This document shows, piece by piece, positions 49,793 through 58,575 of a stretch of 64,000 bases of DNA (positions are counted from its first letter, which is position 1; each line of letters begins with the position of its first letter). The stretch lies in the NCBI RefSeq assembly GCF_000161455.1, contig NZ_CM000745.1:4153145-4217144 (forward strand). Reading direction: 5' to 3'. The notes under the pieces were generated by a model that was not told the DNA's origin, did not search any database, and worked only from the letters and a program-made list of their open reading frames with translations. The stretch is from Bacillus pseudomycoides DSM 12442. GTDB lineage: Bacteria > Bacillota > Bacilli > Bacillales > Bacillaceae_G. The position numbers and the translations under genes are program-made.

Positions 49793-51049
49793 ATGCCCCT
49801 ACAGTTATGTAAAGGACAAAAGGTAGATTTAACAAAAACAAATCCTACATTAACTCATATAAAAATAGGTCTCGGCTGGGATCTTCCTACAAATTCAAAT
49901 TCACATGCATTCGATTTAGATGCTGCTGCTTTCTTATTAGATGCAAATGGAAGCTTAACAACAACAGACCATATTATATTTTATAAACAGCAATCTGCTT
50001 TACAAGATGCGATTACACTTTCATCAGACAATCGTACAGGAGCAGGATCTGGCGATGACGAGGAAATTTCCATCTCCCTTTCCAAACTCCCATCTCATAT
50101 TGAACGTATTATTTTCACTATTACGATTCACGAAGCACAAACTCGTCTGCAAACATTTGGACAAATAGCTCACTCTTACGTCCGCATTCTAAACTCCGCA
50201 AACAATGACGAAATGTTCCGCTATAATCTAAAAGAACAATTCTCATCCGAAACTGCACTAATCGCCTGTGAAGTCTATCGTTACAAAGGAGAATGGAAAT
50301 TTGGTGCCATCGGTCGCGGTGTGCAAGGCGGACTTATCGAACTTTCTAAACAATTGGGTTTATCCCATACACCACCTGATTTTTTTGCAAAGACAACCGC
50401 TGCACCTTCTCCTATTTCAAAAAGTATTAACCTTTCTAAAATTGAGTTAAAGAAATCTGGAGATACGATCAACTTACAAAAAACGGACAAGCCTCTTGGC
50501 GAAATTGCAGTGAACTTAAACTGGGGTAAACAAAGTACACCAAAACAAAAAGGATTTTTTTCATCCTTAACTGCAAATAGCTCCCCTCAAATAGATTTAG
50601 ATTTAGGCTGTTTGTTTGAATTTAAAGATGGTTGGAAAGGTGTTGTACAACCACTTGGAAATATATTTGGTTCATTTTATAACGAGCCTTACATTCATTT
50701 AGATCAAGACGATCGCACAGGTGCTTCAAATAAAGGAGAAAATTTACGTATTAACGGAGACATGATTCATGAAATAAAAAGAATATTAATTTTCTCTTAT
50801 ATTTATGAAGGTGTAGCTAACTGGTCACAGGTTGATGGTATTGTCACATTAAAACAGGAAAATGGCCCAGATATTATTGTAAAAATGGATGAGCACCGTA
50901 ACGGTTTCAACACATGTGCAATTGCAATGCTCGAAAATGTAAATGATGAGACATTCAAAGTACAAAGGCTTGTGAACTATTTTAGAGGGCACCTAGAAAT
51001 GGATCGGCATTACAAATGGAACATGAACTGGGTCGCAGGTTCAAAATAA
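49793..51049 (+). CDS. TerD-TerA fusion protein
   Basis: 418 residues with two Ter-family domains. The N-terminal TerD domain (~1-190) has IKIGLGWDLPTNSNSHAFDLDAAAFLLD and the Ca2+-binding DNRTGAGSGDDEEI. The C-terminal TerA-like part (~205-418) has GEIAVNLNWG, DLDLGCLFEF, the second acidic loop DQDDRTGASNKGENLRI, and VRGH-like ends (YFRGHLEMDRHYKW). TerD binds Ca2+ and forms stress-associated membrane complexes. First gene of the operon. GAGGTG precedes the ATG. Such TerD-TerA fusions are the usual partner of the biosynthetic genes that follow. Confidence 0.85.
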   Translation: MPLQLCKGQKVDLTKTNPTLTHIKIGLGWDLPTNSNSHAFDLDAAAFLLDANGSLTTTDHIIFYKQQSALQDAITLSSDNRTGAGSGDDEEISISLSKLPSHIERIIFTITIHEAQTRLQTFGQIAHSYVRILNSANNDEMFRYNLKEQFSSETALIACEVYRYKGEWKFGAIGRGVQGGLIELSKQLGLSHTPPDFFAKTTAAPSPISKSINLSKIELKKSGDTINLQKTDKPLGEIAVNLNWGKQSTPKQKGFFSSLTANSSPQIDLDLGCLFEFKDGWKGVVQPLGNIFGSFYNEPYIHLDQDDRTGASNKGENLRINGDMIHEIKRILIFSYIYEGVANWSQVDGIVTLKQENGPDIIVKMDEHRNGFNTCAIAMLENVNDETFKVQRLVNYFRGHLEMDRHYKWNMNWVAGSK

Positions 51050-51061
51050 GGTGGTGACAAC

Positions 51062-52276
51062 TTGAAGCATTTTTCCTATCTGTCTTCTGAAGAAAAGAAA
51101 AAACTTTTCTATCAAGAGCCAATAACCTTTTCCAAAGATATCACAAAAGAACAATTGGCTTACGCATTAGGTGCTACTCTATACACACCTGGTACAAAGG
51201 ATACAATCGCAGTGGATATTGCCGCGAAAAAGCACGAAGGTGCTACATCAATCGTACTTTGTTTAGAAGATTCCATTAGTGATGGAGATGTGAAACTTGC
51301 CGAGCAAAATGTCGTCATACAAATGCAACTACTGGCTCATATGATTGATGCAAACAGGCTTCTTCCATCAGACGTGCCACTTCTCTTTATCCGGATTCGT
51401 GAACCGAAACAGATGCGTTCACTCATTCATGAACTAGGTAGCGCCGTTCATTGTATGAGCGGTTTTGTCTTTCCTAAATTCACACCTGCGAACGGAATGT
51501 CTTACATTCATGAACTACAGGATATAAACGAAACATATTCACTTTCACTTTACGGGATGCCTATTTTAGAGTCTCCTGAAATTATTTATAAAGAAACTCG
51601 TATTGATACGTTACTAGCAATTAAAGCAATCCTAGATTCTTATCGCGCTTTCATTTTGAACGTACGAATTGGTGCCACCGACTTTTCTGGCATATTTGGC
51701 ATTCGCCGAAATAAAGATACGACAATCTATGATATTGCTGTTATTCGTGATTGTATTTCTGATATTATTAATATTTTTTCTAGAAAGGCAGATGAATACG
51801 TTATATCTGGTCCTGTGTGGGAGTACTTCGGAAACAGGCAGCGCGTACTAAAACCACAGCTTCGGCAAACACCGTTCCGTAAATCATTCGGAAGCGCTGG
51901 AGTAACAATGCGTGAGGAAATGCTTCATCGTTATGAGGACGGGCTCATTCATGAAGTATTGCTCGATCAAGCAAATGGATTAATTGGAAAAACGGTCATT
52001 CACCCTTCTCACATTAAACTCGTACAAGCCTTGCACGTTGTAACACTAGAAGATTATTTAGATGCAAAAGCTGTTTTTGAAGCTGCTCAGACGTATAACG
52101 GCGTTATGAAAAGCAGCTTTTCTAACAAAATGAATGAAGTGAAGCCACATTATAATTGGGCGCGTAAAACACTTCTGAAATCTAATATTTATGGGGTGCT
52201 ACATGAACAACAAACTTTCTTCGATCTCCTTACCGAAAAGTCAAAACAAAACGTACACGTACCACATTTTAAATAA
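51062..52276 (+). CDS. HpcH/HpaI-CitE-like aldolase of the Ter module
   Basis: 404 residues from TTG 51062 (AAGGTGGTG upstream). A TIM-barrel HpcH/HpaI aldolase or citrate lyase beta-like domain: TSIVLCLEDSISDGDV (~82) and VPLLFIRIREP, GFVFPKFT, LYGMPILESPEI and RIGATDFSGIFGIRRNKDTTIYD with the catalytic Arg and acidic residues. In Ter-linked operons this aldolase is predicted to work with the following PRTase, PELOTA and HAD proteins in making a nucleoside-like metabolite. Overlaps the PRTase gene by 74 bases. Confidence 0.82.
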   Translation: MKHFSYLSSEEKKKLFYQEPITFSKDITKEQLAYALGATLYTPGTKDTIAVDIAAKKHEGATSIVLCLEDSISDGDVKLAEQNVVIQMQLLAHMIDANRLLPSDVPLLFIRIREPKQMRSLIHELGSAVHCMSGFVFPKFTPANGMSYIHELQDINETYSLSLYGMPILESPEIIYKETRIDTLLAIKAILDSYRAFILNVRIGATDFSGIFGIRRNKDTTIYDIAVIRDCISDIINIFSRKADEYVISGPVWEYFGNRQRVLKPQLRQTPFRKSFGSAGVTMREEMLHRYEDGLIHEVLLDQANGLIGKTVIHPSHIKLVQALHVVTLEDYLDAKAVFEAAQTYNGVMKSSFSNKMNEVKPHYNWARKTLLKSNIYGVLHEQQTFFDLLTEKSKQNVHVPHFK

Positions 52277-53591
52277 AATAACAGTTCATATAGATGTGCT
52301 ACATAATCCATATTTGTTATTACCAGATCAACTATTTCAAATGGCCGCAAGAATGAATAAGAGGCGCGGCTTTTTATTTGTGAGTACCATTTTAGGAAAA
52401 CATCTTCCTGTTCTACCTGCAATCTCTTTAGCTGGAGGCTGTGCTCTTGCTGCAAGATATATGGAAGTGCTACATCGTACAAATCATCCATATCAAAAAG
52501 AAATTCTTAACCTGATTTCTTCTAAAGACAGTACCAATAATGAGCTAGAGGCAATTCTCCAGTATCAATTCCCTCTAGAAAAAGAAGTATTATTTATCGG
52601 ATTTGCAGAAACAGCTACCGCATTAGGCCACTCGATGTTTCAATGTTTTCAAAATGCAAAATATGTTCATACAACAAGGGAGATGATCTCACAAATCGAT
52701 CCTATCATTACATTCGAAGAGGAACATTCTCACGCGACATCACATCGTTGCTATGTGGACAAAAGCTATTTTCAAAATGAACAGCCCATCGTCCTTGTGG
52801 ATGATGAAATGACAACAGGAAAAACCGCACTTAATATCATTCGATCTATTCAAGAAAAGTTTCCAAGAAAAGAATATATTATTGCTTCTTTATTAGATTG
52901 GCGCTCAGATGCGCATCGAAAACAATTTACAGAACTCGAGCAAGAACTTGATATTACGATTCATGTGATTTCTCTATTAAGCGGTTCAATCGACGTAATT
53001 GGTAGTCCTGTTACTACTTCTTCTTCACATGATGAGACAGTTTATAAATCAATAGAGTCTAAGATAGAAAAACATATGATTTCATGTCCTATTTTACCTT
53101 ATACATCTATAAACCATGATGTCAGTTACATAAACTACACAGGACGTTTTGGCATTTCATCCGATGATCAAAAGTGTATCCACTCTTTTGCTAAAAAGAT
53201 TGGTCATGATTTAAGGGAAAATCGAAAAGGTCAACAGACACTCTGCTTAGGAACTGGCGAGTTTATGTATCTTCCAATGCGAATCGCAGCTGAAATGGGA
53301 GAAAACATTTCCTATCAATCAACAACACGAAGTCCTATTCATCCTTACGCGGGTGATGTACAATACGCTATTCATAGTCGTTTTTCCTATGAAAGCCCTG
53401 AAGATAAAGTAGTTACAAGTTATTTTTATAATATCCAGCCTGGGGACTACGATGAAGTCTTTCTTTTTATAGAGCGTGATTTACAGGAAGATGCTTTCCA
53501 TTCCCTTCTTACACAATTACAAACAGTTATTCCACTCATTCATATCGTTTCATTTAAAAGTTTAGTAGAAAGTGAGGGTGAAGAAATATGA
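52203..53591 (+). CDS. Phosphoribosyltransferase (PRTase with TRSP-like C-terminal domain)
   Basis: 462 residues from ATG 52203 (GGGGTG upstream, inside the aldolase 3' end). The N-terminal PRTase domain holds IGFAETATALGHSMF and the PRPP-binding loop VLVDDEMTTGKTALNIIRSI (~200). A separate C-terminal domain (~290-462) contains LCLGTGEFMYLPMRIA and ...YQSTTRSPIHPYA, fitting the TRSP domain seen behind PRTase_2 in Ter operons. Predicted to join a base or ring to ribose-5-P. ATGA overlap with the StiP gene. Confidence 0.82.
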   Translation: MNNKLSSISLPKSQNKTYTYHILNKITVHIDVLHNPYLLLPDQLFQMAARMNKRRGFLFVSTILGKHLPVLPAISLAGGCALAARYMEVLHRTNHPYQKEILNLISSKDSTNNELEAILQYQFPLEKEVLFIGFAETATALGHSMFQCFQNAKYVHTTREMISQIDPIITFEEEHSHATSHRCYVDKSYFQNEQPIVLVDDEMTTGKTALNIIRSIQEKFPRKEYIIASLLDWRSDAHRKQFTELEQELDITIHVISLLSGSIDVIGSPVTTSSSHDETVYKSIESKIEKHMISCPILPYTSINHDVSYINYTGRFGISSDDQKCIHSFAKKIGHDLRENRKGQQTLCLGTGEFMYLPMRIAAEMGENISYQSTTRSPIHPYAGDVQYAIHSRFSYESPEDKVVTSYFYNIQPGDYDEVFLFIERDLQEDAFHSLLTQLQTVIPLIHIVSFKSLVESEGEEI

Positions 53592-54706
53592 CCGAGCCCA
53601 AAACATTACAGCTTATCGGTAGTTATGCGAAAGAGGATGCTATTTTTCTATTAAAAGATATTAGTGATGTCATAGAAGAAAGCGTAACAGAAGAAAGAGA
53701 ACGAGCAATTCAATCGGGCACACATTACTCTGAAATGCTTCCAATTGAATATAAACCATCTAAACCTTATATGGATTTATTTTTTGCTTCACTCGAGCAA
53801 TACAAACGTAAACTAGCCATTGCAGCCGGTATAATAGCCGAGCAAATTATAAAAACGAAAGGAAAGAAGCTTGTTCTTGTTTCACTAGCGAGGGCCGGTA
53901 CACCAATAGGTGTTTTAATAAAACGATACATTCGCTATCAATATAATATCGACTTGCCGCATTATTGTATTTCCATTATTCGTGGCCGCGGCATCGATGA
54001 AAATGCCCTTCATTATATTTTGAAGCACCATCCAAATCAAACCATTCAGTTCATTGATGGCTGGACTGGAAAAGGTGCGATAAAAAAAGAACTACGCCAA
54101 TCTGTGTATACATTTAACGAAAAGAATCATGAATATATTTCAGACTGCATGGCAGTGCTTGCTGATCCGGGCCATTGTACTTCTATATATGGAACACGAG
54201 AAGATTTTCTCATTCCAAGCGCTTGTTTAAACGCGACCGTATCAGGGTTAATCAGCCGCACTGTTTTAAATGAAACTTATATTGGTCCAAATGATTTCCA
54301 CGGCGCCAAATATTATCGAGAACGAGAAACAGAAGATTTATCTAACTTCTTTATTGAAAAAATCACAGCGTTATTCCCTTCCATTAGCGCTGACGTAACA
54401 ACGCAACTAGAACACATTATTGCTACCTATACAGAACCATCTTGGCAAGGTATGCAAGACATCGCCTCTATTCAAAAGCATTTTGGAATAGAAAATATAA
54501 ACTTAATTAAACCAGGAGTTGGAGAAACAACGCGTGTTTTACTAAGACGAGTACCATGGAAAATTTTAATCCAGGGCGAAAACAATCCAGATTTAAAGCA
54601 CATTTTACTTTTAGCAAAAGAAAAAAATGTGCCAGTAGAAATCTATAAAGATATGACGTATTCGTGCTGCGGCATAATTAAACCTCTAAGGAGGACGTCT
54701 TCATGA
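53588..54706 (+). CDS. StiP-type PRTase-like protein with C-terminal PELOTA domain
   Basis: 372 residues. The N-terminal StiP/PRTase_1 domain has LVSLARAGTPIGVLIKRYI and IIRGRGIDENAL and LNATVSGLISRTVLNETYIGPNDFHGAKYY. The C-terminal ~80 residues resemble the PELOTA RNA-binding fold (INLIKPGVGETTRVLLRRVPWKILIQGENNPDLKHILLLAKEKNVPVEIYKDMTYSCCGIIKP). Database names call the family a cysteine protease; comparative work instead places it in a nucleoside-like metabolite pathway. Overlaps both neighbours by 4 bases (ATGA), so the three genes are coupled. Confidence 0.78.
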   Translation: MTEPKTLQLIGSYAKEDAIFLLKDISDVIEESVTEERERAIQSGTHYSEMLPIEYKPSKPYMDLFFASLEQYKRKLAIAAGIIAEQIIKTKGKKLVLVSLARAGTPIGVLIKRYIRYQYNIDLPHYCISIIRGRGIDENALHYILKHHPNQTIQFIDGWTGKGAIKKELRQSVYTFNEKNHEYISDCMAVLADPGHCTSIYGTREDFLIPSACLNATVSGLISRTVLNETYIGPNDFHGAKYYRERETEDLSNFFIEKITALFPSISADVTTQLEHIIATYTEPSWQGMQDIASIQKHFGIENINLIKPGVGETTRVLLRRVPWKILIQGENNPDLKHILLLAKEKNVPVEIYKDMTYSCCGIIKPLRRTSS

Positions 54707-55515
54707 TTTTTGCAAGCGATCTTGATCAAACGCTCATTTATTCTCGGAAATCATTTCGAGCTAACATAGAAGACGAACATATTAAGCTCATCGAGACTTT
54801 AGATGGGAAAGAGATTTCTTTTATCACACACAAAACGATTTCTTTATTAAAACAACTACAATTACAAGCACAATTCATCCCAGTTACAACTCGAACGATT
54901 GAACAGTTTCAACGTATTACACTATTTCAAACAGAAGTCATTCCGGAATATGCGATTACAAGCAATGGCGGTAATATCCTTCATAACGGTAAGCTAGATG
55001 ACACTTGGGAAAACATACAAACGGAGCGATTAGTAGCATGCATGGAAAAAGAAGATGTTCTAACAGAATTTCAAAATATTTCTCATGAAGAATGGGTCAT
55101 TTCACAAAAAACAGCTGATGATTTATTTCACTACTGCATCATTAAGCGTGACAATATTCCATACGACGAATTACAATCATTCACCACTTGGCTCGATAAA
55201 CAAGGATGGACTCATTCATTGCAAGGCAGAAAATTATATTTTGTGCCAAAGCCTGTGAACAAATGGGATGCTGTTCAGTATGTACAAGAAAAACTTCAGG
55301 AAAAAACCGTAATTACTGCTGGAGATTCCTTACTTGATCTATGCATGTTAGAAAGGGCGAATCATGCAATCGCACCTCTTCATGGTGAACTTGAAACAAA
55401 ACAGGGGAGTTTATTACCCCATATTGTAAGAACAAATGAAATTGGTATATATGCAGCGGAGGAAATTGTAAGTAAAGCACTTCAAATGGTCCATAGTTCT
55501 CTTCCTACTGCGTAA
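54703..55515 (+). CDS. HAD-family phosphatase of the Ter module
   Basis: 270 residues. HAD motif I FASDLDQTLIYS (nucleophile Asp6, acid Asp8), motif II T in VTTRT, Lys in motif III region, and motif IV GDSLLDLCMLERANHAIAP. It is of the Cof/sucrose-phosphatase-like C2-cap type. Likely removes the phosphate of the PRTase product. ATGA overlap with the StiP gene. 60 bases to the VWA gene. Confidence 0.84.
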   Translation: MIFASDLDQTLIYSRKSFRANIEDEHIKLIETLDGKEISFITHKTISLLKQLQLQAQFIPVTTRTIEQFQRITLFQTEVIPEYAITSNGGNILHNGKLDDTWENIQTERLVACMEKEDVLTEFQNISHEEWVISQKTADDLFHYCIIKRDNIPYDELQSFTTWLDKQGWTHSLQGRKLYFVPKPVNKWDAVQYVQEKLQEKTVITAGDSLLDLCMLERANHAIAPLHGELETKQGSLLPHIVRTNEIGIYAAEEIVSKALQMVHSSLPTA

Positions 55516-55575
55516 TCTATACATACTTCAAGAACCGGCATCTTTGTTACATGATAAAAAAAGGAGCGATTATAC

Positions 55576-56244
55576 TTGAGTACAATTACTTTAAGAAAAG
55601 AAGCAGTACGCGTTGTATTAGAGAAAAAGAAATTAACAGGCGTTGTCGCAAAAGTTGCGCTCGTATTAGACATTTCTGGGTCTATGCGAACACTTTATAA
55701 AAACGGTACTGTCCAAGAAGTTGTTGAACGTGTTCTTGCTGTAGCAAGTCAATTCGATGATGATGGTTCATTAGATATTTGGGTGTACGATAATGAGTTT
55801 TCAAGATTACCAGCCGTTACCGAAAAAGATTTTGCTGGTTATGTTGAAAAACATATTTTAAATAACACTTCCATTCATAAATTTGGCCGAAATGATGAGC
55901 CACAAGTAATGGAAGATATCATAAAAAAATATACGATTGAAGAAAAAAGCACAGAGCCTGCCTTTGTTATTTTTATTAACGATGGAGGCTGTAAAAAAGG
56001 AATTCAAAAACCGGTTGTATTCTCTTCTAACCAACCTATTTTTTGGCAGTTTGTTGGAATTGGAAACGGCAAATTCGACGTTCTTAGAAAGCTTGACGAA
56101 ATGGAAGGGCGTTTCATTGATAACGCAAACTTCTTCTACATTCGCGATATCGAAAAAACAACAGATGAAACGTTGTATAACAATTTGTTGAATGAACTTC
56201 CGATGTGGATAAAAGGAGCGAAGGAGAAAAAGGTGATACTTTGA
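55576..56244 (+). CDS. VWA-domain protein of the Ter module (TerY-like)
   Basis: 222 residues from TTG 55576 (AAGGAG 9 bases upstream). A von Willebrand A domain with MIDAS DISGSMRTLY (~33) and downstream Thr/Asp residues (NNTSIHKFGRNDEP, FINDGGCKKG). A cytosolic metal-dependent interaction domain common in Ter systems. It ends ...KVIL with a TGA that overlaps the TTG of the regulator (TTGA), coupling the two. Confidence 0.85.
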   Translation: MSTITLRKEAVRVVLEKKKLTGVVAKVALVLDISGSMRTLYKNGTVQEVVERVLAVASQFDDDGSLDIWVYDNEFSRLPAVTEKDFAGYVEKHILNNTSIHKFGRNDEPQVMEDIIKKYTIEEKSTEPAFVIFINDGGCKKGIQKPVVFSSNQPIFWQFVGIGNGKFDVLRKLDEMEGRFIDNANFFYIRDIEKTTDETLYNNLLNELPMWIKGAKEKKVIL

Positions 56245-57536
56245 AAATAGGAGAAAAGATACGCCAAATCCGGATACATCGCGAAATGACACAAGGGGAA
56301 TTAGTAAATGGAATTTGTTCTATTCCATATTTAAGTCGAGTTGAAAATGGAACAGCAAAACCTTCTCATTCTTTTTTAGAGAAGGTTTCAGCCAAACTGG
56401 ATATTAGTGTGGATTATCTCACAGAGCAAAGTAAAACTGACTTTGAGGCAGATATAATAGCGATTACGATAAACTATAAAGAGAATAACAAATTGACTGA
56501 AAGTGAAATTTCTTTTTTAGAGTTACATACTCGGGAAATGCATCCACTCCCAATTCTTTTACATATTTTTGGTGTACTACTCCATTATTACGCTCGTACT
56601 AGTTCACCCCAAAAAGGTGATTCCATTTATCAACAAGCAATAAATTTAATACCTAATCAGCCTAATCGAATGTTTGCTGAAGACTTTTCCTATTATTACA
56701 TAGCATGTGGTAATTATTTTTATATGAAACAAGATTTTATTAAAACAAATGAATACTACGAGCAGGCAAATCAATTATTAACTACGGAAGAAAACTTACA
56801 AAGAGCTAATTTATACTATAATATGAGCCTAGTTAAACAACGTCTCATTAAAAACCAAAGTGTGAGCCGGAAATATTCAAAAAAAGCATATGAAATATAT
56901 AGCAAGTTAAATAACAAAGTTTTCATATCAGATACGCTTATTACAATTGCTGTACAATATCATCTCGAAGAAAGATACGAAGAATCCTTACAATACTTAA
57001 AAGAAGCTGAACAATATGTAAAAGAACTTCACGATCCTGCTATGTATTTTGCAATGATTTATTACAATTACGGAAGAGTATATCAAGGGTTAGAAGAATT
57101 CGATACAGCAATTCAACACTTCAAGCATTCCTTGAAAATAAATATAGCAATCAATCAGCAAGAGTCAAATATTTACGCATTGCGAAGCCTTATTGAAATT
57201 TACTTACATTTAAAAGAATGGGAGCAAATCAATAAAGTCATGCCGGAAGCCATCAAAATCTTAGAAACTTACGATATGCCTTCTGTTTATATCGAAATTT
57301 ATACATATAAAGCGCATCTCTATAAGCTTCAAGGTGACCATCAGGGCTACGAGAAAGAAATGCAGAGAATTATTGATTTTGGAATGGGTAACAGACAATA
57401 TATACAGGTTAAAAAGCTAGCTACTGAATTAGGAGATCATTTTTATGAATTACGTGCTTATAAATTAGGAGCAAAATATTTTAAAATCGCCTTACAATGC
57501 GACCTTGATATAGAAGATTTTCAAACTAATTTCTAA
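56241..57536 (+). CDS. HTH-TPR regulator of NprR/PlcR (RRNPP) architecture
   Basis: 431 residues from TTG 56241, overlapping the VWA stop by 4 bases, with AAAAAGGTG upstream. N-terminal XRE helix-turn-helix at about 1-65 (KIRQIRIHREMTQGELVNGICSIPYLSRVENGTAKPSHSFLEKV), closely like NprR/PlcR. The rest is helical TPR: YEQANQLL, EESLQYLKEAEQYV, YNYGRVYQGLEEFDTAIQHFKHSL and RAYKLGAKYFKIAL repeats. RRNPP members bind secreted oligopeptides through these repeats. No short signal-peptide gene with a ribosome site follows, so the ligand is unknown. Coupling suggests it regulates, or is regulated with, the Ter operon. Confidence 0.82.
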   Translation: MKIGEKIRQIRIHREMTQGELVNGICSIPYLSRVENGTAKPSHSFLEKVSAKLDISVDYLTEQSKTDFEADIIAITINYKENNKLTESEISFLELHTREMHPLPILLHIFGVLLHYYARTSSPQKGDSIYQQAINLIPNQPNRMFAEDFSYYYIACGNYFYMKQDFIKTNEYYEQANQLLTTEENLQRANLYYNMSLVKQRLIKNQSVSRKYSKKAYEIYSKLNNKVFISDTLITIAVQYHLEERYEESLQYLKEAEQYVKELHDPAMYFAMIYYNYGRVYQGLEEFDTAIQHFKHSLKINIAINQQESNIYALRSLIEIYLHLKEWEQINKVMPEAIKILETYDMPSVYIEIYTYKAHLYKLQGDHQGYEKEMQRIIDFGMGNRQYIQVKKLATELGDHFYELRAYKLGAKYFKIALQCDLDIEDFQTNF

Positions 57537-57545
57537 AATGACATT

Positions 57546-57575
57546 TCCCCTCTTTGCACACAATCAAAGAGGGCG
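57546..57575. terminator. Weak hairpin after the HTH-TPR gene
   Basis: CCCTCTTTG / CAAAGAGGG without a T-run; it may be an RNA end stabiliser or a weak terminator. Confidence 0.4.
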
Positions 57576-57585
57576 AAAATTGTAA

Positions 57586-57849
57586 TTAAAAAACAAAACT
57601 CTTCTGTTTTATCCTCTGTGAACAATTCTCTTCTCTAGGAGCGATTTCTATCGTAATTAGCCCATAATAGTAGGCCCGAATTCCAATTTCTACACGATGA
57701 TGAATGTTCCATTTTTCTTTAATAGAAGCTATTATCTCCCCTATCCTTCTCCGGCTAATATACAACGTTTGAGCAATTTCTTTATCCTTCATTCCGTTTG
57801 AGACGAGAATGGCTACTTCTTTTTCTTTTGCACTTAATCTGACACTCAT
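57586..57849 (-). CDS. Solo LuxR/GerE-type HTH protein
   Basis: 87 residues that are little more than a GerE domain: LSAKEKEVAILVSNGMKDKEIAQTLYISRRRIGEIIASIKEKWNI at 5-49. The C-terminal tail (HHRVEIGIRAYYYGLITIEIAPREENC) is short. No receiver. Second gene of a two-gene operon behind the unknown 179-residue protein (24-base gap). It is oriented toward the regulator gene at 56.2-57.5 kb. Confidence 0.82.
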   Translation of the reverse strand: MSVRLSAKEKEVAILVSNGMKDKEIAQTLYISRRRIGEIIASIKEKWNIHHRVEIGIRAYYYGLITIEIAPREENCSQRIKQKSFVF

Positions 57850-57873
57850 TTTTTCATTCTCCTTCCTCTACTC

Positions 57874-58413
57874 CTATCGATTTACAATCCATTGACATAA
57901 AAAAACGGGAGATAGATTGTTCTCATATAATAAAACATCTTCCTTAACAGCAATTTCAAAAGAACATGTTAACTCACCGTGGATATCCAAAAATTTCTTT
58001 ATTCTCTTAATCATATACAGAAGCATTTTTTCTACCTCTTTATCTAATAATCGCTCAAGTCTACTATGCTGGATTGTATAGCCGATTGCTAATGTTGCAA
58101 TCTCATTTTGAAGACGATCAACATCACAAATATACATGAACTCATCATAAACAAAATTCATTGTATATATCCCTGGAACATAAATACTTTGAACTGCTAC
58201 AGGGTTAGAAATAATAAGAACGGGAACAACAGGAGAATTGGTTAAATCGATTTCTTTAAATGCTTCATACAACAACTGAGCCAAAATATTAATATGGACA
58301 TTCAATACCTTTCCATCACCTTTATCATGCAATGAAAAAAGTTTGTCCGAAATAATACGCTGATACAATCTAACCGCCTGTTCGTTTCTAATGAATAATT
58401 CGTTATGAATCAT
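57874..58413 (-). CDS. Unrecognised protein, operon partner of the solo LuxR-type HTH
   Basis: 179 residues with no recognised domain. Helical N-terminus (ELFIRNEQAVRLYQRIISDKLFSLHDKG), a hydrophobic beta-rich middle (PVVPVLIISNPVAVQSIYVPGIYTMNFVYDEFMYICDV) and a helical segment with heptads (LERLLDKEVEKMLLYMIKRIKKFL). No signal peptide. Strong GGAGGTGATCC site ahead of the ATG. Because it precedes an HTH protein in one operon it may be an antagonist or sensor for it; this is a guess. Confidence 0.6.
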   Translation of the reverse strand: MIHNELFIRNEQAVRLYQRIISDKLFSLHDKGDGKVLNVHINILAQLLYEAFKEIDLTNSPVVPVLIISNPVAVQSIYVPGIYTMNFVYDEFMYICDVDRLQNEIATLAIGYTIQHSRLERLLDKEVEKMLLYMIKRIKKFLDIHGELTCSFEIAVKEDVLLYENNLSPVFLCQWIVNR

Positions 58414-58549
58414 GAATGGATCACCTCCACTTTCAAGTCCTTACTATTACTTTATAACGTGGAGTTAGTTAATTTATAGTAGTTAAAAATACTGAAAAAA
58501 CAGAAGTAATTTTTATTATTTCATAGAACGATTTAACCAAACTCACAAA

Positions 58550-58574
58550 AAAAACCGCTATAAAAGCGGTCTTT
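58550..58574 (-). terminator. Terminator of the FtsX-like gene
   Basis: GACCGCT-TTTAT-AGCGGTT followed by TTTTTT on the minus strand. Confidence 0.8.
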
Positions 58575-58575
58575 C

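Noticed and set aside
57539..57586. 15-codon frame MTFPLFAHNQRGRKL after the RRNPP-like gene, as a possible signal peptide
   Set aside because: No ribosome site, no hydrophobic export signal, and it coincides with the CCCTCTTTG hairpin.
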